DNA of 64,000 nt, taken from the NCBI GenBank assembly GCA_019752925.1, contig JAIELP010000006.1, positions 62,001 through 126,000 of the forward strand, in the 5' to 3' direction. The notes beneath the pieces are model-generated. The model saw nothing but the letters and a program-made list of their open reading frames with translations. It was not told the origin of the DNA and did not search any database. The DNA is from a bacterium. Its GTDB lineage: Bacteria > Bdellovibrionota > Bdellovibrionia > Bdellovibrionales > Bdellovibrionaceae. How positions within the stretch are numbered: position 1 is the first letter of the stretch; the number at the start of each line of letters is the position of its first letter. Position numbers and translations under genes: made by a program. Positions 36,490-45,554 of this stretch are shown piece by piece.

Positions 36490-37842
36490 TTACTTAGACA
36501 TGTTCTTAAGTGTTTTCCATGCTTTTAAATACGAAAAGGCCTGGTAAGCCTGATAGTCGCTTTTAAATAATTGCTCTTTTCCTGTTAATTCAGTGTCTTT
36601 TTTGCTGCCGATATCCTTCCACCAAGCCACAGTATTTTTTTCCATTGTAGTGGGGCCGTTTTTATTTTCGGCTTGTTTTTCTTTTTCACCTTTTAAGTGA
36701 CCAACTATATCGCGTTCGCGCATGCCGGTACTTTTGTTAATTGCTTTTGCAAAAGTTTCTGCGTCAACATCTTCAATTTCAATATCAGGCTTAATTCCTT
36801 CCGACTGAATAGAAACACCGCTAGGAGTGTAATAGCGTGCAACAGTGAGCTTTAAACCACTTCCATCACCGAGTTTAATAGCCGATTGAACTGAACCTTT
36901 ACCAAAGCTTCTTTCGCCCACGATAACGGCGCGCTTATTATCTTGCAAAGCTCCTGCAACAATTTCACTGGCGCTGGCAGAGTATTCATTCATCAGCACT
37001 ACAACAGGAACATCAACAAAGGGTGCACGCTTACTGGCGTAAGACACTTCTTTATTTTTAGGATCACGGCCAATTGTGCTTACAATGACGCCATCTTTAA
37101 TAAATAAATCACTGACCTTAACGGCTTGCTCTAATAGACCGCCAGGGTTTCTTCTTAAATCTAAAAGCACTCCTTCAATGTTGCCATTATTTTGTTTTTT
37201 GTATTCCGTTAAAACCTTTTCAAGATCAGAGCCTGTGTTCTCAATAAAGCTCGTAATTTTAACGTAAATGTATCCCTCATCCAGAGGCGTAGCTTTAACC
37301 GATTTAATTTTTACTCGACCACGGGTAATTACGATATCCAGAGGCTTTTCGATATTATCGCGTATGATAGATAAAGTAATTTTAGCACCGTCTTTTCCTT
37401 TTAATGCAGTTGATGCATCAACTAAGCTGAAGCCTTTAGTTGATTGCCCATTGATTGCAACGATTTTGTCACCGGGTTTAACACCGGCTTTCCATGCGGG
37501 AGTATCTTCAATTGGAGAAATAATCGTTAAAACATTGTTTTGAATAGAAATCTCAATACCGATGCCACCGAATTCACCGGATGTTTCAGACTCAAACTCT
37601 TTAAAGGCTTCTGGCGGCATATAGCTAGTGTGCGGGTCTAATTCGCGCAACATGCCCTTGATAGCGCCGTTGATCAGCTTTTTTGTATCAACTTCTTCAA
37701 CATAGTATTGCTGTGTCAGGCTTAAAATTTTACTAAAAGTCTGTAATTCAGAGTAGCGATCTTCGGCAAAAGTCATTAGCGGACGCCCACCCATAATTAA
37801 AACTGCTAAAAGCGTTATCCAGATCCATTTATTTATTTTCAT
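36490..37842 (-). CDS. ctpA: C-terminal processing protease (S41, CtpA type)
   Basis: The 450-residue periplasmic protease has a signal peptide ending near TFAED, a PDZ domain (about 95-180, IGIEISIQNNVLTIISPIED), and the S41 core with Ser in NEYSASASEIVAG and Lys in GERSFGKGSVQ. CtpA-type enzymes trim cell-wall hydrolases or their activators. It overlaps the EnvC-like gene by 4 bases, in the same operon as ftsE and ftsX, suggesting control of septal wall cleavage. Confidence 0.93.
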   Translation of the reverse strand: MKINKWIWITLLAVLIMGGRPLMTFAEDRYSELQTFSKILSLTQQYYVEEVDTKKLINGAIKGMLRELDPHTSYMPPEAFKEFESETSGEFGGIGIEISIQNNVLTIISPIEDTPAWKAGVKPGDKIVAINGQSTKGFSLVDASTALKGKDGAKITLSIIRDNIEKPLDIVITRGRVKIKSVKATPLDEGYIYVKITSFIENTGSDLEKVLTEYKKQNNGNIEGVLLDLRRNPGGLLEQAVKVSDLFIKDGVIVSTIGRDPKNKEVSYASKRAPFVDVPVVVLMNEYSASASEIVAGALQDNKRAVIVGERSFGKGSVQSAIKLGDGSGLKLTVARYYTPSGVSIQSEGIKPDIEIEDVDAETFAKAINKSTGMRERDIVGHLKGEKEKQAENKNGPTTMEKNTVAWWKDIGSKKDTELTGKEQLFKSDYQAYQAFSYLKAWKTLKNMSK

Positions 37843-38729
37843 TTTAACTCCTTGTACCAGCCTCTGGGATTAATCGGACTATCATAATGCCGTAATTCAA
37901 AATAAAACTCGTTAGCTGCAACATTCGCAAGTTGTTCACCCTGCTCAACATGATCGCCGACGGATTTCTTGCTGTTTTTAATTCCGGCGTAAACTGAGTA
38001 ATAGTTATCGTCATGCTGTATTATTAAAGTTTCCCGCCAGCGTACTAAGTCGTCACGGAAAATTACGGTTCCTGGACCGACCGATTTAACAAACGAATTT
38101 GCATTTGCGGCGTAAAGCTCTCCACGATTTATTAAGTAAAATCTGTTGTCTTGATCTTTTAGAGATCCGAACTCCTGTTTTATCGTCCCATCTAAAGGTC
38201 TTGCTAGTTTACCTTTATGAATGAGTAGCGATTTTTTATTTTCTTTTTGTAAAGACGCAATTTTAATATCTTCAAGCTTTTTAAATTCATCTTGCTGAGT
38301 TTTAAGATTTTCAACATTTTTTTGCATCAACTCTTCTGTTTCCTGTAAGTTTTTGCGCGACAGAACCAGCATTCTTAATGAAGAGTTATAATCTTTAAAT
38401 ATTTCATAATCATATTTGTTTAAATTATTAAGAATTTTAACATTGCGATCGAGATCATTAATATTATTGTTCAGCAGAAGCTCGCCCCACTTAAATTTTT
38501 TGAGCGCATAAGAAGCTTTTAACCTTTTCAGTACTAATGTTTTTTTAGTTTTAATTTTGGACTGTATTTCGCGGATTTGCTCTTCTAGCTGTTCTTTTTC
38601 AATTGTGAGCTGAATTTTATCTTCCAATAAACTATTAATCTGGTTTTCTGTGTTATGTAAAAAATCAGTATCGGCGGCAGAGGCATTCAGATAAAAGCTA
38701 AAAACTAAAAGTAGTGCAAGTTTACTCAT
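37839..38729 (-). CDS. EnvC-like coiled-coil protein with degenerate LytM domain
   Basis: The 296-residue protein has a signal peptide, a long coiled-coil (about 20-160) and a C-terminal M23-like domain. The metal ligands are missing: VRWRETLIIQHDDNYYSVYAG has Gly where active enzymes have His, and FYFELRHYDSP lacks the first His of HxH. Like E. coli EnvC, it is probably an activator of amidases rather than a hydrolase. Its position next to ftsX fits, since FtsEX controls EnvC. Confidence 0.85.
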   Translation of the reverse strand: MSKLALLLVFSFYLNASAADTDFLHNTENQINSLLEDKIQLTIEKEQLEEQIREIQSKIKTKKTLVLKRLKASYALKKFKWGELLLNNNINDLDRNVKILNNLNKYDYEIFKDYNSSLRMLVLSRKNLQETEELMQKNVENLKTQQDEFKKLEDIKIASLQKENKKSLLIHKGKLARPLDGTIKQEFGSLKDQDNRFYLINRGELYAANANSFVKSVGPGTVIFRDDLVRWRETLIIQHDDNYYSVYAGIKNSKKSVGDHVEQGEQLANVAANEFYFELRHYDSPINPRGWYKELK

Positions 38730-39606
38730 TACTGATCTGGTTTAAGCGGTTCACTGAAGATTGAATGGTTAAAAAACAATTAACATAAATAAAAACAAAT
38801 AACATGAACACAACAAAAGTAATTTCATTAAACGACAAAAAACTCATATTTTCTATAAAAGTTTCAGCTAAACCAGAGGTTACAAGTTTACTTTTTATAT
38901 AAGTGAAAGCCGCAAATAAAACTACAAACGAAACCACAAGGCTTACACACAAAAAAATGAAGACATCTTTAAGAAATAACTGATAAATCGACCAGCGAGT
39001 GGCACCGATTAAGCTGTATATTTCAATTTCTTGTTTGGAATCATCTATATATATGCGCACCATTAAAGCAACCAAATAACTTATACTTACAAGTAAAACT
39101 AAAAATGCAAATATGCCAGCAGACCGAAAAACTTGGTCAATTTTTTCAAATTTTTTAATCCAAGTGGCTCCGTAATTAATTTCTTCAACGAGAGGTTGTT
39201 CTTGAACACTTTGTGCCAGTGCTGCAAAGGCCTGATCTCTTTCTTGTAAACTCAGACTGTTTTCCAGATCAACTTCAATGCTTTCCGGAATTAGATCAAT
39301 TAGCTCATCCATAGTAACAAGGCCAGACGAAAATTCTTTAAGTGAACTTTGAAAATTAAGACCGGCTTTGTTGCGATCTACGAGTTCTGCACTCGACACA
39401 GATTTTTGCTTTTTAATAAATGCAATGAGCTTGTTGCGCTCGCTTTCTGTAGTATCTACTTTAAGATAGATATTCATTTTATTGGATTGGTTCCAAGCAC
39501 CTAAAAATCCAACAAAATTTTTGTAAACCAGTAGTCCACTTATAATCAGAGTTATTGATAGGGTTATTATAATAAATAAAGAAATTTTTAGTGAATTAAG
39601 CTTCAT
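38722..39606 (-). CDS. ftsX: FtsX, cell-division ABC permease
   Basis: The 294-residue protein has an N-terminal membrane segment, a periplasmic domain (about 45-160), then three membrane segments with YSLIGATRWSIYQLFLKDVF as the coupling region. It relays the FtsE ATP cycle to EnvC across the membrane. It overlaps ftsE by 4 and the EnvC-like gene by 8 bases. Confidence 0.92.
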   Translation of the reverse strand: MKLNSLKISLFIIITLSITLIISGLLVYKNFVGFLGAWNQSNKMNIYLKVDTTESERNKLIAFIKKQKSVSSAELVDRNKAGLNFQSSLKEFSSGLVTMDELIDLIPESIEVDLENSLSLQERDQAFAALAQSVQEQPLVEEINYGATWIKKFEKIDQVFRSAGIFAFLVLLVSISYLVALMVRIYIDDSKQEIEIYSLIGATRWSIYQLFLKDVFIFLCVSLVVSFVVLFAAFTYIKSKLVTSGLAETFIENMSFLSFNEITFVVFMLFVFIYVNCFLTIQSSVNRLNQISNE

Positions 39607-40268
39607 ACGACTGCATCTTCCACAAGCTGTCCGTTATCAACTTTAAGTAAGCGACACTTCTGTTTGTCGATCAGCCGATAGTCATGCGTAGCCACTAAAA
39701 ACGTAACGCCTTTTTTTGAAAATTCAAAAAACAGATTTAAAATTGTTTTGCTAAGTTCCGGGTCTAAATTTCCTGTGGGCTCATCGGCGATAATAATTTC
39801 AGGTTCATGAATAAGTGCGCGGGCTATGGCTACGCGTTGTTGTTCGCCGCCAGAGAGATAGTCAGGGTATTGGTCTTTAACAGTTTCAAGACCAACTTGT
39901 CTAAGCATTTCGGTTACTCGTTGTTCGCGTTCTTTTTGTGCAACATCTAAAATAACTAAAGGAAGCTCGACATTTTCATAAACAGTTTTATTTTTTAGTA
40001 ATTTGTAATTTTGTAATACAAAGCCGATTTTTCGTCTTAAAAAAGGAATCTGTCCTTTTTTAAGTTTGGCTAAACTATGTCCTAAAACAAAAACTTCACC
40101 AGAGCTTATTTTTTCATAAGCTGAAATTAATTTAAACAAAGTAGTTTTTCCGGCTCCGCTGGGGCCGGTTAAAAATACGAATTCGCCTTTATTGATATTA
40201 AAGCTGATATCCCGCAACGTGTGGCGGTCGGCTCCGTAAGTTTTATAAACATGCTTAAATTCAATCAC
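39603..40268 (-). CDS. ftsE: FtsE, cell-division ABC ATPase
   Basis: The 221-residue ATPase has Walker A GPSGAGKTT near residue 36, signature YLSGGEQQRVAIARAL near 136, and Walker B EIIIADEPTGNLD near 156. It is the first gene of ftsE-ftsX-envC-like-ctpA, all overlapping. The complex acts at the septum. Confidence 0.95.
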   Translation of the reverse strand: MIEFKHVYKTYGADRHTLRDISFNINKGEFVFLTGPSGAGKTTLFKLISAYEKISSGEVFVLGHSLAKLKKGQIPFLRRKIGFVLQNYKLLKNKTVYENVELPLVILDVAQKEREQRVTEMLRQVGLETVKDQYPDYLSGGEQQRVAIARALIHEPEIIIADEPTGNLDPELSKTILNLFFEFSKKGVTFLVATHDYRLIDKQKCRLLKVDNGQLVEDAVV

Positions 40269-40311
40269 AGTTCTAGTGTGTTAGTTTTTTAAGTAAAGGA
40301 CTAGGCTAGAT

Positions 40312-40560
40312 TTATTGAATTTCTGTGCGAGACCACTCAATAACGGTCTGATGTAATTTATCTAGAGCTTTTTTGCGCTGAATTTCGATGTCTGCTTTTT
40401 CAATTTTTTCATAGGCCAGCTTGAAGGTTTTATGAACACTTCCATCTTTAAAAACGCGGCTGATGAGAACTCGTTTTTCGGGACCCCAATCTTCAGTTTG
40501 GATATGTATCTTAAAGCCATTAATAAATAGATCGGAGTTTTCACCCTGGACTGATTTCAT
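40312..40560 (-). CDS. Small conserved-looking cytosolic protein
   Basis: The 82-residue product begins MKSVQGENSDLFINGFKIHIQTED, two strand-like segments, followed by a basic helix with AYEKIEKADIEIQRKKALDKLHQ. No family is recognised. It is 43 bases upstream of ftsE and may lead that operon. Confidence 0.65.
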   Translation of the reverse strand: MKSVQGENSDLFINGFKIHIQTEDWGPEKRVLISRVFKDGSVHKTFKLAYEKIEKADIEIQRKKALDKLHQTVIEWSRTEIQ

Positions 40561-40688
40561 CTGTTTTCAAGTTACGTTAAGCGCTTGAATTCACAATTGT
40601 TATTGCAAAGCATTAGGACTAAAGGATTAACGTTGAAATTATCATGTTAAATTACAATCATTAAAGAACTTAAAAAAGAGGAGTATTT

Positions 40689-41039
40689 ATGTTGGACGAG
40701 TTTAAGAAGTTTGTTGCACAAGGCAATGTGGTTGATTTAGCGGTAGGTGTGATCATAGGCGGAGCATTTGGTAAAATTGTTAACTCATTAGTAAATGATA
40801 TTATTATGCCGTTAGTGGGTTTAATCCTGAATGGAGTGAATGTAGCCGGGCAATTTATTGCGCTTAACGGGCAGCAATATGCTTCAGTAGAAGAAGCAAA
40901 AAAAGCCGGTACAGGTGTGCTTGCCTACGGTAGCTTTATTCAAAATACCTTAGATTTTTTGATCATCGCTTTTGTGTTATTTATTGTTGTAAAACAAGCC
41001 AACAGATTTAAAAAGCCTGCACCAGCGCCCGCGGCCTAG
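40689..41039 (+). CDS. mscL: Large-conductance mechanosensitive channel
   Basis: The 116-residue protein has the MscL signature FKKFVAQGNVVDLAVGVIIG at the N-terminus, two membrane segments and a short C-terminal helix. It opens under membrane tension to release solutes. AAGAGGAG precedes the ATG, and it has its own terminator. Confidence 0.96.
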   Translation: MLDEFKKFVAQGNVVDLAVGVIIGGAFGKIVNSLVNDIIMPLVGLILNGVNVAGQFIALNGQQYASVEEAKKAGTGVLAYGSFIQNTLDFLIIAFVLFIVVKQANRFKKPAPAPAA

Positions 41040-41065
41040 TTTAATACAAACATTCAATTTAACGT

Positions 41066-41097
41066 AAAAACCCTCTCCTAAAGAGAGGGTTTTTAAT
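41066..41097 (+). terminator. Rho-independent terminator after mscL
   Basis: AAAAACCCTCTC pairs with GAGAGGGTTTTT around CTAAA. Confidence 0.92.
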
Positions 41098-41148
41098 TTG
41101 TAATATAAGTCTATCGTCTAGATAAACTCGACTCTATTTTCTTACTTC

Positions 41149-41207
41149 GAGACAGGTCTCATTTTGAGGCGTAAAATTTTTAGATACCAGAGACAAAATT
41201 GGTCTCT
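41149..41207 (+). promoter_or_regulatory. Two GAGAC/GTCTC inverted repeats upstream of coiled-coil gene
   Basis: GAGAC-AG-GTCTC at 41149-41160 and AGAGAC-AAAATTG-GTCTCT at 41189-41207 share the same half-site, with centres about 44 bases apart. They lie 38-96 bases before the next gene and could bind a regulator twice. Confidence 0.4.
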
Positions 41208-41244
41208 ATATTGCTGCATACTTAGATTAAACGGGGAGAAGTAA

Positions 41245-42873
41245 ATGAAATCCATTTCACTATTTAAAATTTTGACACTTGTATGTTTTTTATTAGTCGG
41301 CTCGGTGGCGACTGCGCAAACTTGTGCACAGACTTGTGATGCTCAATTTAGAATTCCCACAACAGGCAGTTCGACGGATGCTGGATATTTAGCGGTCGTA
41401 AAAGCTAATTCTGATTGTAAGGCGGAATGTACAAAAAAAGAAGCGGATGACAAATTAAAACAGCGAATTACAAGATCTTGTGCTAACAATCAATGGAGAA
41501 AGACCAATTATCCAGATCAATCAACTTGTGAAGTTTGCGTTGAAGACCCGTCTACACCGATTTGCTCGGCCTCAAAAGAGGCTGATGCCAGCTGTAAAAC
41601 ATTGCTTGAAAAATACGATGAAGCGGCAGCTAAGGCATCTGAAGAATGCGAAAGAGCGAATGAAGAAAACCATGCTAAATGTTTAGCAAAAGCCAAAAGA
41701 TGTACAAGTGGCTTAGATGCTTTTGCAGAACCGGGCAGTGATGGAGAAGATTCTGTAGGCAGTGCACTTGTTAACTTAATTGGTGTTTATAGCCAAACGC
41801 AGGGTGCTACCGGAGCGAATGGTCAGTCAGTGGCTGGTTGTCTAATTGATAATAGCGATTCTGAAAGAGACCATGAAGAACGTATGGATGAAAAAATCAC
41901 GCAGCTTCGTCAGGACATTTCTAAACTTCGTAATGAAGACCCAGCTGAAGAAGACCAAAAACTGAACGAAAAAAGACAAGAAGTTGAAGAAAAAATGTTA
42001 GAAGCACGTCAAGAGATGGAAAAATCACAAAACGAAACCAAAACAAAAAATCAAGAAGAGGCCGGTCGGTTAGCTGAAAAAATAATTAAAGCTAATGCTG
42101 ACAAAAGAAATCGTTTAAATAATATTGCGAGTCTTAATGATAAAGTGGCAGACAAAGCTCTTGAGGTTCAGCAAACCGTATTACTAATGGCAGATGCATT
42201 GGTGCAAAAACAATGTAAAGACTCAACTCGTGAATACCGCGATAAAAAGTTGGCTGACAAAGCGAAAACAGGTGCCAAATTTTCAAAAGCTGAATCTGCA
42301 GCTTTTTCTGCGGAGTTGGTAGAATTAGAGGGAACTTGTTTAAAAGCCCAAGCAATGGAAAAACAGAAAAAAATTAATGCTATTAATAACGAAAAAAGAG
42401 CTATTCAACGCGAAATAGCAAATTTACAAGCTAAAAATGTAGATGATGCGAATTCAATGGCCAACGATCAAAAACAAATCGAAGCTCTTAAAACCATTGC
42501 ATCTGAAAAAGAAAAGAAAGACCTTGAAAATTTAACGACAAAACTAACAAACTTAAATAAGTCAGTTACAGATATGGAAACGTCTGTTGCCGCAAGAAAA
42601 AAAGCTTTTGAAGAAAAAGCAAAGGCTAAAGAAGACCAGATCAATAAAATTTTACAAGATCGCCAGAATGTAAAACCTAAGTTTGCCAAAGTATCAGTCA
42701 AGGTTCAAGCGGGCTCGCGAGCAGCAGAAAACTTTGTTGGTAAGTGTTGCGTAAGTAAATATTCAACAGCAGTGTCTCGAAACTATGACGAAAGAGCTTG
42801 TGAGCGCGTAAGAAAAGATTACGACATTAAAGATGTAAAACCACGCTCAACCAAAACTGGTTCCAGTAAATAA
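41245..42873 (+). CDS. Secreted Cys-containing coiled-coil protein
   Basis: The 542-residue protein has a Sec signal peptide ending VATAQT, a Cys-rich region to about residue 160 (CAQTCDAQF, CKAECTKK, CEVCVED), then a long coiled-coil (about 205-480) rich in Lys, Glu and Gln, and a short Cys-containing end (GKCCVSKY). No family is recognised. The shape suggests a periplasmic structural or surface filament protein. It ends exactly where a convergent gene ends. Confidence 0.8.
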   Translation: MKSISLFKILTLVCFLLVGSVATAQTCAQTCDAQFRIPTTGSSTDAGYLAVVKANSDCKAECTKKEADDKLKQRITRSCANNQWRKTNYPDQSTCEVCVEDPSTPICSASKEADASCKTLLEKYDEAAAKASEECERANEENHAKCLAKAKRCTSGLDAFAEPGSDGEDSVGSALVNLIGVYSQTQGATGANGQSVAGCLIDNSDSERDHEERMDEKITQLRQDISKLRNEDPAEEDQKLNEKRQEVEEKMLEARQEMEKSQNETKTKNQEEAGRLAEKIIKANADKRNRLNNIASLNDKVADKALEVQQTVLLMADALVQKQCKDSTREYRDKKLADKAKTGAKFSKAESAAFSAELVELEGTCLKAQAMEKQKKINAINNEKRAIQREIANLQAKNVDDANSMANDQKQIEALKTIASEKEKKDLENLTTKLTNLNKSVTDMETSVAARKKAFEEKAKAKEDQINKILQDRQNVKPKFAKVSVKVQAGSRAAENFVGKCCVSKYSTAVSRNYDERACERVRKDYDIKDVKPRSTKTGSSK

Positions 42874-43263
42874 TTAACCCGTTGGTAATAAATCCATCAA
42901 GCATTCGCGCCAGTACTCTGGTGCGTCTGCTGTATAATCAACAGCAACAACAAAGCCTTCTTTGCCTAAAAATTTTGTACGGGCTACTTTTCCGGTAATT
43001 TCCAGATTCATTTCGTGAATGTTAAAAAAGATATTTTGTCCTACTAACTGATCAAGACTTAAATTAGAGCGCAATTCTTTTGAAACAAAGTCATCGCGTT
43101 TAAATTTAATTAAAATACCTGAAGAAGACGCTTCAATAATTTGTCCGTATTTAGCCAGTTTTTGTAAACTGTCCAAAGATGAAAAAGAATCGAGAGTTAG
43201 CTTTGCGAGTTCTTTTCCCACCTCTTTGCGGGGAGCGGCTCTATATTTTCTTTGTGTTCTCAT
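42874..43263 (-). CDS. PilZ-domain-like protein
   Basis: The 129-residue protein has RRKYRAAPRKE at the N-terminus and EASSSGILIKFK in the middle, resembling the Arg-x-x-x-Arg and (D/N)-x-S-x-x-G motifs of c-di-GMP-binding PilZ domains, with GKVARTKFLGKEGFVVAVDY as the following strands. The first acidic residue of the second motif is Glu, so binding is uncertain. Confidence 0.6.
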   Translation of the reverse strand: MRTQRKYRAAPRKEVGKELAKLTLDSFSSLDSLQKLAKYGQIIEASSSGILIKFKRDDFVSKELRSNLSLDQLVGQNIFFNIHEMNLEITGKVARTKFLGKEGFVVAVDYTADAPEYWRECLMDLLPTG

Positions 43264-43381
43264 GGCTTGGTTCCTCCCAAACTTATTTGTTATAACTAAT
43301 ATATCGGTGCTACCTAGACCAAAGTTTATAATCCAAAATGATAAATTACAGAAAAAGTACTCAAAACGAATTTAAGGTAGG

Positions 43382-43987
43382 CTATCTGAAGTAAATAGCA
43401 AAGAGGCAGTCGGCTTCTGAAAAAATAAAACCCTTATTTAGACTAAAGTCTAAAGCTTTTTCGGATTTTAGCCGAAAGCTAAAAACCTGATTCTCAAAAT
43501 GAGATTCCCAACCTGTGCAGTGCAAATCGCTGATCACTAAATTAGAAACAGTGTCTGAAAGAGCCTTATAGCCTGACTCTTTAGCCCCCCATAAAAACTC
43601 CGCGCGCGGCACATTTTCAAGTTCCTCGGAAGAGCTTGTGCGTTTTAATATATCCAGTGAAATACGTTTACTTTCTTCCATATCAAATCCGCACTTGAAT
43701 TTAGAAAAAGCAAATCCGCCGAGAGTGCGGCAATGGGAAATTGAAAAATATCCGCTGCTGGCCTGCGGAAGCCAGTTAAGATCACTTAGCATAACCAGTT
43801 GTTCACGCGAAAAGTGGGCTGAAAATTCAGTTGAAAGACATTCTCGTATTTCTTTTCGGTGCTCCGCATTTTTTGAGTTCCAGTTTTGATCCAGGATTAG
43901 TCGGAAATTTTGATCAACGGATTTTTGAATGAATAAAATTTTATGCAGCAATTTTTCGGTACTGAAGGGCCCAGCAATCTTGCTCAT
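43382..43987 (-). CDS. 4'-phosphopantetheinyl transferase (Sfp-like)
   Basis: The 201-residue enzyme would attach the phosphopantetheine arm to carrier proteins. YFSISHCRTLGGFAFSK, GFDMEESKRIS (Mg-binding Asp-x-Glu) and AEFLWGAKESGYKALS (Trp-x-x-Lys-Glu-x-x-x-Lys) are in canonical order. It overlaps nadA by 4 bases. No carrier-protein gene is visible nearby. Confidence 0.85.
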   Translation of the reverse strand: MSKIAGPFSTEKLLHKILFIQKSVDQNFRLILDQNWNSKNAEHRKEIRECLSTEFSAHFSREQLVMLSDLNWLPQASSGYFSISHCRTLGGFAFSKFKCGFDMEESKRISLDILKRTSSSEELENVPRAEFLWGAKESGYKALSDTVSNLVISDLHCTGWESHFENQVFSFRLKSEKALDFSLNKGFIFSEADCLFAIYFR

Positions 43988-44949
43988 GCTTCAAATTTTT
44001 CGGGCCATTTAACAGGCTGATTAGAAGTAATTTTCATCATACGGTCTAATGAAACAGATGCTTTTTGGCGTAAAGCTTCATCGAGCTTAACTTCAGGCTT
44101 AAATGTTTCTAAAGCGCGTTTGATTTTTTCGAGAGTATTCATTTTCATGAATGGACAGTCATTGCACATACAGTTTTCATCTACTACTGGTGCCTGAATT
44201 AATTCTGCATCAGGGCGTAACTTATGCATTTGATGAAAAATTCCTGTTTCAGTTGCAACAATAAATTTTTTAGCTGGATTGGACTTAACTTCTTCCAGTA
44301 GGCGCGAAGTCGATCCAATAACAGAAGCATATTTTAAAATTTCATCGTCGCATTCAGGATGCGCAATAACTACTGCATCAGGGTGTTGCTTAATCAACTC
44401 TACTAAGCGGCCGGCATTAAATAAAATATGAACCTGGCAGGCTCCCGGCCAAAGAATAAATTCACGACCGAGCTGTTTACTGAGCCACTTACCCAAATGC
44501 TGATCGGGGCCAAACAAAATACGACGGTCTTTCGGAATTGCAGCAACAATCTGAGCCGCATTACTAGAGGTAATAATAGCATCTGAAATAGATTTAACTT
44601 CAGCACTGGAATTGATGTAGGTTACGCAAATAGCATCAGGATACTGACGTCGCCATGCTAAGTATTTATCAAACGGAGCTCCTTCAACCAAAGAACAACT
44701 AGCACCGAGATCAGGAACTAAAACTGTTTTTTCAGGATTCATGATTTTCACGCTTTCAGCCATAAAAACAACACCAGCTAAAAGAATATTTTTATTAGGA
44801 ACCTGCTGACCCATTTTAGCGAGATAAAAACTATCGCCGACATAATCAGCTATATCCTGAATAGCACCGTCTTCGTAATAGTGGGCCAGTAAAGCCACAT
44901 CTTTTTCTTTTTTTAAACGTTGAATTTCAGAAACCAGATCAGCAGACAT
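43984..44949 (-). CDS. nadA: Quinolinate synthase A
   Basis: The 321-residue enzyme makes quinolinate from iminoaspartate and dihydroxyacetone phosphate for NAD synthesis. LLAHYYEDGAIQDIADYVGDS marks the N-terminus, and the 4Fe-4S Cys are in ASCSLVEGAP, WPGACQVH and CMCNDCPFM. nadB is not in the window. It abuts the MglA-like gene (1-base overlap). Confidence 0.96.
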   Translation of the reverse strand: MSADLVSEIQRLKKEKDVALLAHYYEDGAIQDIADYVGDSFYLAKMGQQVPNKNILLAGVVFMAESVKIMNPEKTVLVPDLGASCSLVEGAPFDKYLAWRRQYPDAICVTYINSSAEVKSISDAIITSSNAAQIVAAIPKDRRILFGPDQHLGKWLSKQLGREFILWPGACQVHILFNAGRLVELIKQHPDAVVIAHPECDDEILKYASVIGSTSRLLEEVKSNPAKKFIVATETGIFHQMHKLRPDAELIQAPVVDENCMCNDCPFMKMNTLEKIKRALETFKPEVKLDEALRQKASVSLDRMMKITSNQPVKWPEKFEA

Positions 44950-45542
44950 TAAACCGCCGCTCCACCTTTTAAGATTTGAATAATATTTTTTGAAACAAGT
45001 TTAAAGCTGTCTAATACGCCCTTACCCTCAAAAGCCGAAGCTTCAACTTCTTCAGCATTAAAATGATTTAAATGTTTACGAAGCTCTGCAATTGGCAAAG
45101 CATTAGGTAAATCGCGCTTGTTGTATTGAATAACCAAAGGAACTTCACGAATGTTGTAACCTTGTTGTTCCAAGTTTTTTTCAAGGTTCTTCATAGACTC
45201 AATATTTTCTTCTAAACGATCTGCTTGTGAGTCCACTACAAATACAACGCCATCTAAACCTTTTAAGATTAATTTTCTTGAAGCATCGTAAATAACCTGC
45301 CCGGGAACAGTGTAGAGGTGAAAGCGAGTTTGAAAGCCGCGAATCTCGCCAACCTCAAGTGGCAAGAAGTCAAAAAACAGAGTTCTTTCAATTTCAGTAT
45401 TTAATGCGACCAGTTTAGAACGCTGATCATTAGCTAAAGACTGGTAAACCCATTGAATGTTAGTTGTTTTACCGCCCAACGAGGGACCGTAATAAACAAT
45501 CTTACAGTGAATTTCTTTAGCGTTATGATTTATAAACGACAT
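44949..45542 (-). CDS. mglA: MglA-like small GTPase
   Basis: The 197-residue protein has a P-loop GPSLGGKTTN near residue 19, switch region FQTRFHLYTVPGQVIYD with the MglA-type PGQ, and the base motif NKRDLP. MglA sets cell polarity and motility in Myxococcus and Bdellovibrio-type bacteria. No MglB partner is adjacent. Confidence 0.9.
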   Translation of the reverse strand: MSFINHNAKEIHCKIVYYGPSLGGKTTNIQWVYQSLANDQRSKLVALNTEIERTLFFDFLPLEVGEIRGFQTRFHLYTVPGQVIYDASRKLILKGLDGVVFVVDSQADRLEENIESMKNLEKNLEQQGYNIREVPLVIQYNKRDLPNALPIAELRKHLNHFNAEEVEASAFEGKGVLDSFKLVSKNIIQILKGGAAV

Positions 45543-45554
45543 TCAAGCTCCGTT

